A DNA stretch of 64,000 bases from positions 310,001 to 374,000 of the forward strand of contig NZ_JADHDA010000002.1 of the NCBI RefSeq assembly GCF_015277735.1. The letters run 5' to 3'. Source of the stretch: Psychrobacter sp. NG254. Lineage in GTDB: Bacteria; Pseudomonadota; Gammaproteobacteria; Pseudomonadales; Moraxellaceae. The notes below the pieces were generated by a model. It made no database searches. It saw only the letters and a list, made by a program, of their open reading frames with translations, and was not told the origin of the DNA. How positions within the stretch are numbered: position 1 is the stretch's first letter; the number at the start of each line of letters is the position of its first letter. Below, one piece after another: positions 57,546-64,000 of the stretch. Both the position numbers and the translations under genes were made by a program.

Positions 57546-58736
57546 TTAATCAATCACTTTCATTTGCTTGGCGACTTTAATAAAGGCAGTGATACACTTG
57601 TCTAGCTGCTCGCGAGTATGGGCGGCAGAGAGCTGGACACGGATACGAGCCTCGTCTTTGGGTACGACAGGGTAGAAGAAACCAATCACATAAATGCCTT
57701 CTTCGAGCAGTGCATCTGCCATTTTCTGGGAGACATTAGCGTCATAAAGCATCACCGCACAAATCGCCGATTCGGTAGGCTTGATATCGAAGCCTGCATC
57801 TTGCATTTTTTTCACAAAATAGGCGGTATTTTCATGTAATTGGTCTTGTAGGGTATTGTCTTGCGATAGCATCTCAAACGCTTTTACCCCAGCGGCAGCC
57901 ACCATAGGAGGAATAGAGTTTGAAAACAGATACGGGCGTGAGCGTTGACGCAACATCTCAACGATTTCTTTTTTACCCGTGGTAAAGCCGCCAATAGCAC
58001 CGCCAAATGCCTTGCCCAATGTACCAGTGATCAGCTCAATATCACCACGCAGATTAAACAATTCAGTCACGCCGCCACCAGTGCGACCGACCACGCCTGC
58101 TGAATGCGACTCATCAATCATTACCATGGCATCATATTTTTGTGCCAACGCATAAATCGCATCCATTGGTGCGACATTACCATCCATTGAAAACACACCA
58201 TCGGTGACAATTAAGCGAAAACGCTGTGCTTGCGCCGCTTGTAACTGCGCCTCTAAATCTTGCATATCCGCATTGGCATAACGATAACGCGCGGCTTTAC
58301 ACAGGCGTACACCATCGATGATTGAGGCATGATTTAACGAATCAGAAATAATGGCATCTTCGCTAGTTAGCAGTGGCTCAAAGGCACCGCCATTGGCATC
58401 GAAACAGGCCGCATAAAGAATCGTATCTTCGGTATTAAAAAACTTAGAAATCGCCGCTTCTAATTGCTTATGCAAATCTTGCGTCCCACAGATAAACCGC
58501 ACCGATGACATGCCATAACCTGAGTTTTCGATGGCTTTGATCGCCGCCTTTTTAATCTCAGGATGGTCAGACAATCCAAGATAATTATTGGCACAGAAGT
58601 TAAGCATCTCACGGCCATCGGCAATCTTGATGAGCGCATCTTGCGGAGAGGTGATCACGCGCTCGTTTTTATACAGTCCTGCTGCGCGTATGTCGCTGAT
58701 TTCTTGTTGTAGGTGTTTCTGAAAGTCTTGATACAT
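57546..58736 (-). CDS. kbl: 2-amino-3-ketobutyrate CoA ligase (glycine C-acetyltransferase)
   Basis: A 396-residue PLP enzyme that splits 2-amino-3-oxobutyrate with CoA into glycine and acetyl-CoA. The PLP Lys242 lies in TLGKAFGG, MIDESHSAGVVG holds the cofactor Asp and His, and NYLGLSDHPE is the family start. AGGA lies 6 nt before the minus-strand ATG 58736. First gene of kbl-tdh. Confidence 0.97.
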   Translation of the reverse strand: MYQDFQKHLQQEISDIRAAGLYKNERVITSPQDALIKIADGREMLNFCANNYLGLSDHPEIKKAAIKAIENSGYGMSSVRFICGTQDLHKQLEAAISKFFNTEDTILYAACFDANGGAFEPLLTSEDAIISDSLNHASIIDGVRLCKAARYRYANADMQDLEAQLQAAQAQRFRLIVTDGVFSMDGNVAPMDAIYALAQKYDAMVMIDESHSAGVVGRTGGGVTELFNLRGDIELITGTLGKAFGGAIGGFTTGKKEIVEMLRQRSRPYLFSNSIPPMVAAAGVKAFEMLSQDNTLQDQLHENTAYFVKKMQDAGFDIKPTESAICAVMLYDANVSQKMADALLEEGIYVIGFFYPVVPKDEARIRVQLSAAHTREQLDKCITAFIKVAKQMKVID

Positions 58737-58970
58737 AAAGATTCCTGTTTTAATATTATTAGCATTTTTATTGATAATGCAGATATTAGGACTGCTGATA
58801 GAACCAAACTGTAGTCATTTTAAAATAAAATTGATACGCCAATATTGCCATGCTACTGGTATAAATTTTACTTGCTTGCTGTGTCTACGCTGACAGAGGC
58901 TGCATAAAATATATCCCAGCATCACCGCATCGAGTGTAAAGTGAATAGACTATTTGCTTATTAGTATGGA

Positions 58971-59711
58971 CTATCCACAAATTGCTAAATACTGACGCAC
59001 GACATTATCCATGCCTTGCTCCAATGACTCAATCGTAAAGGCATGACCAATCGATACTTCAGCGATATCACTAAGCGCGAGCAGATCAGCCAAATTATCC
59101 AAATTCAAATCATGACCCGCATTGACGCGGATATCGTTTTGATTGGCAAGGGTGATACAGTCGCTAAAGCGTTGCTGTACCTCATCGAACTGGTCGCCGC
59201 TCTTACCATTACTGTAAGCGCGCGCCCATTCTTCGGTATACATCTCGATCGTCTGTACATCGCTCTCGATGACCGCTTTGATTTGTTCGATATCAGGGTC
59301 GATGAACACCGCACAGCGCGTACCAAACGCTTCTAGCTCTTTGCTCAATGTTGATAAAAACTCATGATGTTTAATGATATCAAAGCCATGATCGGAGGTC
59401 AGCTGATCGTCACTGTCTGGCACGAGCGTACATTGATGCGGTTTTACCTCACGGATAATCTTTAAGAACTGCTCATTCGGATTGCCTTCGATATTGAACT
59501 CAATCTCTGGATAGTCCTTTAAGAATGCACTGATATCATAGACATCTTGGTATCTGATATGACGCTCATCGGGTCTCGGGTGTACGGTAAAGCCTTTGAC
59601 ACCTAGGTCAATCAGCTTTTTTACAAAGGTCAACAGGTTAGGGTAGTCAGTACCGCGAGAGTTACGGATTAAAGCCAATTTATTCAAATTTACGCTAAAC
59701 AATGTGCTCAT
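58971..59711 (-). CDS. pdxJ: Pyridoxine 5'-phosphate synthase, Bacteroidetes-like type
   Basis: A 246-residue TIM-barrel enzyme joining 1-deoxy-xylulose 5-phosphate and 3-amino-2-oxopropyl phosphate to pyridoxine phosphate. It has SVNLNKLALIRNSRG at the N-terminus, VHPRPDERHIRYQDV, the catalytic Glu in FNIEGNP, NAGHDLNLDN and SIGHAF. Proteobacterial PdxJ normally reads VHLREDRRHI and FEMA at two of these blocks; the forms here are those I remember from Bacteroidetes. It is not next to acpS, recO or era. Possibly a second, horizontally acquired copy. Confidence 0.88.
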   Translation of the reverse strand: MSTLFSVNLNKLALIRNSRGTDYPNLLTFVKKLIDLGVKGFTVHPRPDERHIRYQDVYDISAFLKDYPEIEFNIEGNPNEQFLKIIREVKPHQCTLVPDSDDQLTSDHGFDIIKHHEFLSTLSKELEAFGTRCAVFIDPDIEQIKAVIESDVQTIEMYTEEWARAYSNGKSGDQFDEVQQRFSDCITLANQNDIRVNAGHDLNLDNLADLLALSDIAEVSIGHAFTIESLEQGMDNVVRQYLAICG

Positions 59712-59761
59712 AGTATTTCCTTTTTCATTGTTGTTATGGATAGATTTTTGGTTGTTAATGG

Positions 59762-60658
59762 CTAATAAAAATCATTGGTATCAGCATACTTCTTATTCAA
59801 TGCCTTTAAAATAGCATAAGTCTCTAAATCTATTTCGCCTGTTGGATTTAAAGGTCGAAAGTGTAGCTGAAACGCATAGACGACATCGCGACTGGCTTTG
59901 TCCCATTCGTCACTATCATTGATCTGATAGCTATAGTCACTAAACTGCTGCTTGATCTCAGGTATCGTTGCCGCTGCAAATGCGTCTATATCCATAAAAG
60001 CAAGCTTATCAGCGTCATCATACCAAGCGCCGATGCCATATTGCTTATACAGTTGCTGCCAAGGGAACTTGGCACCGGGGTCTATTTTGCGTGAGGGTGC
60101 CATATCAGAATGACCGATGATATTCTTTGGTGAGATGTCATATCTGGCGGTGATATCTTGTACTAGCTCCGCGACCTTTTTAATCTGCAACTTATCAAAA
60201 GCCACATAATGCTCATAAGGATGATATGCTAGCTTGCCGTCTTTTAGGGCATTTTGATACTCAGGCGCAATCCCTGCATTGACGATTTCTATGCCGATAG
60301 AAGTATCGTTCAAAATGGTTCTACCTGCAAAACCGCCATCACCCGCATGCCAAGCTCGTTCATTTTCTGGTACTAAATTATAAATTTTATCATCGTTATT
60401 ATCTAACACTAGATAGTGTGCGCTGACCTTGCCTGTGGTCAGTGTGTTGATAGATCGGTCATTGTCTGAAACCGTATAGTGCAGCACAATGGTTTTGATA
60501 CGTTCGCTTTTGCCAGTGGCTTGATAGGCTTTACTATCCACGATGTAGTTCTCAGTGCTTGCTACTGGAGAGGTCGTGGTTACGCAGCCAATTAGGGACA
60601 TGGTTAAGCACGATGTTAATACTGACGCCAATGCTAAAGAGATAATACTTTTTGCCAT
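59762..60658 (-). CDS. N-acetylmuramoyl-L-alanine amidase, AmiD-like lipoprotein
   Basis: 298 residues. The lipobox LIGC is at Cys25. An amidase_2 domain has zinc ligands His60 (IVLHYT), His183 (GHSDMAPSRK) and Asp193 (the ligand trio of AmpD/AmiD), and AWHAGDGG is the substrate loop. A C-terminal helical peptidoglycan-binding-like domain runs from about 230 to 290. It should cleave the lactyl-Ala bond of muropeptides at the outer membrane. 44 bp separate it from the APC permease upstream. Confidence 0.9.
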   Translation of the reverse strand: MAKSIISLALASVLTSCLTMSLIGCVTTTSPVASTENYIVDSKAYQATGKSERIKTIVLHYTVSDNDRSINTLTTGKVSAHYLVLDNNDDKIYNLVPENERAWHAGDGGFAGRTILNDTSIGIEIVNAGIAPEYQNALKDGKLAYHPYEHYVAFDKLQIKKVAELVQDITARYDISPKNIIGHSDMAPSRKIDPGAKFPWQQLYKQYGIGAWYDDADKLAFMDIDAFAAATIPEIKQQFSDYSYQINDSDEWDKASRDVVYAFQLHFRPLNPTGEIDLETYAILKALNKKYADTNDFY

Positions 60659-60702
60659 AAATTGCTCTATATAGCTGGGAAGTTATGCGCTGATATTATG
60701 CG

Positions 60703-62058
60703 CTACGGTGCTACTTTTTGCACAGGCATTATTTTTCGATACCCTATCATGCCCAAGACAATAAAGAATCCTAGCAAGACATAAGCATTAAATGATAATG
60801 CCGCGGGCGAAAATGGTAGCAGCAACAGCGATATAAAGACCACACTGATTAATACAGAGAGATAATTTAGCAGACCTGCCTGTTTCTTTTTTCGCTCATT
60901 GATGAGGTCAGCGGTCGTGACATAAGCAAAGCCAACAGTGATACCCAAGGACGCCATTGTTACGATATCGAGTAGGTAGTTTCTACCTAGCCAAGGAGAA
61001 AGTAGGCACACCAAGCATATCAATGTAACGGTTTTTTGCTTACTGAATTGGTTGTTTTTATCCGTAAATACATTGGGCAATAATGAAGTGTCGCCCATAG
61101 ATTCTAAGAGCTTAACCGACGACAATATAAAGCCATTGATACCGCTCATTATCGAGCCGATCATAGCGATCGACAGTAGCCAAATACCGATGCTACCAAT
61201 ACGATTGTCTATGCCTTCACCTGTCGCCCAGTGGCTGTCTTTGATGGCTTGATAGTCAAAGCTCATGTTTAGCGCGGTAAAGTAGTTGATTAAAAAGTAA
61301 AACAAAATACCTGCGATGAGTGAAATTAGGATAATACTTTTGGTCTTGGTTTTTGAATCGCTAATGGCTTTTGAAATTTGCGGTGTGGTCTCAAAACCGA
61401 CATACGCCCATGGCATAACAGCCAAAATAGGTAACCATGCCAAACTGGTGATAGAGCCGCTAGACATATCAGTTGGCAAAAACGCTTGGCTCGTTGGTGC
61501 CATCCAAAGCGAGGCAAAAAACAGCGCCGTGACTGACAGAATCATAAAAAGGGCGATATAGAGTTGGATTTTTGCGCCGACTCGTACGCCCTTTAAATTG
61601 ATATAACTGAACAAAATAATAGCTGCGCTGCATAGAAACACTTCACTAGCGTAGACCTCCCAACCAGCAATCGTATACAGATAGCCTAATTGTAGACCAC
61701 TAGGCAAAAGATAGCGCAACAGCAAAGCGACAGCTGAGATATTGAGTGCGATAATGGAGATATAGCCTATCGTGACGCCCCAACCATAAATATAGGCGTG
61801 TTTTCTATTGATGTATTTTTCAATCCAATATATACCGCCTGATTCAGTTTCTGGTGTTTGAGTTAGCAAATGAATATAGGCACGTGCGACCATATAAATG
61901 GCCAAAGTACCGATAATAATGGCGACAGAAGAGCCTAATAGTTGTGACTGCGGCAAAAACAAATCGCCTGGCATGACATAAGCACCCCAACCAATAATCG
62001 CACCGACGCTAATCGCTATCGCTTGTAGATAGCTGATACTTTCTGTTTTTTCACTCAT
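60703..62058 (-). CDS. APC family amino acid permease
   Basis: A 451-residue protein with twelve predicted helices. AISVGAIIGWGAYVMPGDLFLP is the first-helix glycine motif of the APC family (GIIGxG form); ETESGGIYWIEKYI and AVMPWAYVGFETTPQISK are further hallmarks. The YjeH/YifK-type substrate is unknown. AAGGAG is 6 nt before ATG 62058, so the open frame to 62079 is not used. The neighbouring amidase may supply peptide or D-amino acids, but that is speculation. Confidence 0.88.
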   Translation of the reverse strand: MSEKTESISYLQAIAISVGAIIGWGAYVMPGDLFLPQSQLLGSSVAIIIGTLAIYMVARAYIHLLTQTPETESGGIYWIEKYINRKHAYIYGWGVTIGYISIIALNISAVALLLRYLLPSGLQLGYLYTIAGWEVYASEVFLCSAAIILFSYINLKGVRVGAKIQLYIALFMILSVTALFFASLWMAPTSQAFLPTDMSSGSITSLAWLPILAVMPWAYVGFETTPQISKAISDSKTKTKSIILISLIAGILFYFLINYFTALNMSFDYQAIKDSHWATGEGIDNRIGSIGIWLLSIAMIGSIMSGINGFILSSVKLLESMGDTSLLPNVFTDKNNQFSKQKTVTLICLVCLLSPWLGRNYLLDIVTMASLGITVGFAYVTTADLINERKKKQAGLLNYLSVLISVVFISLLLLPFSPAALSFNAYVLLGFFIVLGMIGYRKIMPVQKVAP

Positions 62059-62215
62059 AGAATACTCCTTCACGATCAAAAATGGAGAAGGAGGGAGTGC
62101 TTATTAAAAGGTGAATGCAGGACATGAAAAACCTTGTGATGCCACTACGCAGGGTAGTGGCTATCTTTTATAAGTAGGAAAGTCATATTAAAGGTTTTTG
62201 TTGAGTGTTACCTTT

Positions 62216-62995
62216 TCAATCCTGTTGGATTTTTTTAGCCAGAACCTTTTTCCAACTGTCCTCTAAACAGTCAATCGCGAGCCACGGTTCAATCACATTA
62301 GCGTCAAACTTTTCTTTTGAGTTTGCCAGTTGCCATAGCGTCTCTAATGTCGCAAACGGATAAGGGCGCTCAACCAGATACACAGGTAAATCAGCGTCTA
62401 TAATGCCATCACGGACGACTTGGAAGTACCAGCCAGAGATACCTTGCTTGCTGACCCATGCCGCGATATTTGGTACTTTGGTAAATTGACCAATTTGATC
62501 GTTGATTTTGTAGCAAGGGCGGCGTGGTTGGACAATCCGTAGTTGAACGCTAGCACCATCATTACTAGTATCTAAACCGTTTTCAAAATGTCCACCGTAC
62601 TGAAAAACATCGCCAATGCAAACCGTAGACTCAGTCATTTCTGGTAGATCGTTGACGGCTTCGGTCGTGAGGTTTTCACCCAATGTACCGACGCGTACGT
62701 TTAGGCCAAACTCTGTATTGATTCTCTCATAAGTCGCAGGTGCCAGTTGATGCACGGCTTTTAGCGGGCCACCATGATGTTTGCGATCGGCTTGCTCATC
62801 AGTGGCGAGGCCCATGAAGTTGACCGCGACCGGCGCTTTGATGGGTGCTTTATCGATGGCGCTCATTTCTTCGCGCGCAAATGGCATAGCTTTACCAGTG
62901 CGGACGCAGGTTAAGTTGGCGATATGTAGTGGCAGGTCTTGGTTAAAGTCTTTTTGGGGTTTCTCAACTGTTGGCGTGACTGATGCTGCGCTCAT
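62216..62995 (-). CDS. MOSC domain protein (YiiM-like)
   Basis: 259 residues. The MOSC beta barrel has the conserved Cys in RRPCYKI, preceded by RKHHGGPLKAVH and VGTLGENLT, all typical of YiiM. Members bind molybdenum cofactor and reduce N-hydroxylated compounds such as 6-hydroxylaminopurine. A 3-alpha domain follows at the C-terminus. AGGA 6 nt before ATG 62995 sets the start. Confidence 0.88.
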   Translation of the reverse strand: MSAASVTPTVEKPQKDFNQDLPLHIANLTCVRTGKAMPFAREEMSAIDKAPIKAPVAVNFMGLATDEQADRKHHGGPLKAVHQLAPATYERINTEFGLNVRVGTLGENLTTEAVNDLPEMTESTVCIGDVFQYGGHFENGLDTSNDGASVQLRIVQPRRPCYKINDQIGQFTKVPNIAAWVSKQGISGWYFQVVRDGIIDADLPVYLVERPYPFATLETLWQLANSKEKFDANVIEPWLAIDCLEDSWKKVLAKKIQQD

Positions 62996-63091
62996 AAGGT
63001 TTCCTAGAATATAGGTGTTCATACTAATAAGTGGGCGAGGACGGTTTGATTTCTATTTTATTATACGGGTTTGCCACCTCAGAGGTCACAC

Positions 63092-63125
63092 AAAAAAAGA
63101 CCAGAATAGATATTCTGGTCTTTTT
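63092..63125 (-). terminator. Terminator after rsfS
   Basis: AAGACCAGAATA pairs with TATTCTGGTCTT, with long A and T flanks, so it works in both directions; on the minus strand it follows rsfS. Confidence 0.9.
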
Positions 63126-63170
63126 GGTAATACGTTTTTGAATGTTGAACGATTGTCGTAATCAACAGTC

Positions 63171-63584
63171 TTATTTGTTTTTGTTACGACGACCGGCCGT
63201 TTTCTTTTCACGTGGTACAGCGACCAGCTCAGCCAACTGCTCAGGTGATGACCATAGGCCTTCTAAGTCATAGAACTCACGAGCTTGAGGCGTCATCATA
63301 TGGACGACAACTGCGCCCAAATCGATCAACGTCCAGTCAGAGTCGATACCGCCTTCACGGCCAAGTGGCATAAAGCCAGCTTGCTTAGCTTCAGCGCCGA
63401 CACTATCAGCCATCGCACGTACGTGGCGTTTAGACGTACCATCAGCGATGATGATGCGTTCGGTTACGTCAGTCAATGCTTCTACATTCATTACAGTGAT
63501 GTTCTTTGCTTTCATATCATCTAGAGCGCTTTGTACAATGGTCAAACATTCTGTTAGGCGTTCTTCAGTCATGGTGTTGGTCAT
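63171..63584 (-). CDS. rsfS: Ribosomal silencing factor RsfS
   Basis: A 137-residue iojap/YbeB protein that binds L14 and blocks subunit joining on starvation. It has the core VTERIIIADGTSKRHVRAMADSV, DWTLIDLGAVVVHMMTPQAREFYDLEGLW and a basic C-terminal tail KKTAGRRNKNK. ATG 63584 chosen; the open frame to 63659 lies in the nadD-rsfS gap and has no support. It follows nadD, the usual order. Confidence 0.96.
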   Translation of the reverse strand: MTNTMTEERLTECLTIVQSALDDMKAKNITVMNVEALTDVTERIIIADGTSKRHVRAMADSVGAEAKQAGFMPLGREGGIDSDWTLIDLGAVVVHMMTPQAREFYDLEGLWSSPEQLAELVAVPREKKTAGRRNKNK

Positions 63585-63715
63585 AAATTTTAATCTCTTG
63601 AATCGTAAATATATAAAATAAAGGGGTAAAACGTCAATTTGTCTTATCCGACTCATCATATGTCGTCAGTCACGCATAGAGACAGGATAGGCAAAATGAC
63701 ACAGATAAGGCGATT

Positions 63716-64000
63716 TTAACGGAATTGAGCAGCAGAATATAGCTGATGGGCGATAATATATTGATAAACAGCAGGATTTAGCCATTTAGCTAATGGATTA
63801 GATTCAGTATTGCTAATGATATCATTTATTGGTGCTATAGATGTGATTTGCCTTTGGGTGACTGGCATTTTATTTGTTTGATTGTCTATTCTCTGTAGTT
63901 GCTCACGTATTTGCGTGCTTGATACGGCAGTGATGGGTCGCGGGTCTATATAAATGCGTCCTTGATTGGTGCTTTTCAAGTCAGCTTTCAAGTCAATACT
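63716..64000 (-). CDS. nadD: Nicotinate-nucleotide adenylyltransferase, C-terminal part
   Basis: The last 94 codons of a gene that begins beyond the right window edge; the frame is open through base 64000. It contains ITAVSSTQIREQL, the conserved ISSTxIR block that holds ATP phosphates in NadD, and the ending WLNPAVYQYIIAHQLY. It makes deamido-NAD from nicotinate mononucleotide. Between the two is a polar insert of about 30 residues. Position before rsfS supports the call. Confidence 0.9.
   Translation of the reverse strand, partial: SIDLKADLKSTNQGRIYIDPRPITAVSSTQIREQLQRIDNQTNKMPVTQRQITSIAPINDIISNTESNPLAKWLNPAVYQYIIAHQLYSAAQFR

Overview
The window reads as ordinary chromosome of a gammaproteobacterium of the family Moraxellaceae, most likely Psychrobacter. 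I base this on the hemA / lolB-ispE-prs / pth order, the kbl-tdh and rsfS-nadD pairs, the moderate base composition, and how the proteins look from memory of the genus. No database search was run. Most genes are housekeeping genes in short operons separated by clear rho-independent terminators.

Layout. 1-3700: the 3' end of proC with yggT, then thiD, tRNA-Ser(GCT), tRNA-Arg(ACG) and an RDD membrane protein. 3700-14700: a cation antiporter, then a minus-strand block read right to left: TPR protein, lolB, ispE, two identical tRNA-Gln(TTG) genes, prs, rplY, pth, panD. hemA diverges from it. 15000-33300: mixed metabolism. This part holds a class V aminotransferase, two YeeE/YedE half-transporters, an acyl-CoA ligase divergent from a FadH-type dienoyl-CoA reductase, a MITE, an LprI-like protein, a glyoxalase, a frameshifted serine hydrolase, lplA, two unknown proteins, an EamA exporter, a NemA-type reductase, a pirin and a YhiN/BaiN flavoprotein. 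33600-40700: a six-gene HAAT-type ABC transporter cluster that includes a long-chain acyl-CoA ligase and a lipoprotein binding protein. 41100-52700: acs, a renalase-like flavoprotein, pgsA, a lipoprotein, a general-stress flavoprotein, purL and an ACT protein. 52700-56000: an AT-rich accessory insert. 56100-64000: tdh, kbl, a pdxJ of Bacteroidetes type, a peptidoglycan amidase, an APC permease, a MOSC protein, rsfS and the 3' end of nadD.

The most unusual locus is the insert at 52906-55992. A superfamily 2 helicase and a PD-(D/E)XK-like nuclease region lie in one reading frame interrupted by a single TGA. The two halves were almost certainly one protein of about 1,028 residues, probably a single-gene anti-phage or restriction-like system that is now broken or depends on readthrough.

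Other non-genic structure includes a family of about 107-bp hairpin-forming intergenic repeats (four clear and two diverged copies), one 269-bp MITE with TA ends, a GC-rich imperfect palindrome beside the helicase insert, and a minus-strand terminator with no gene upstream of it that suggests a small RNA at 44760-44846.
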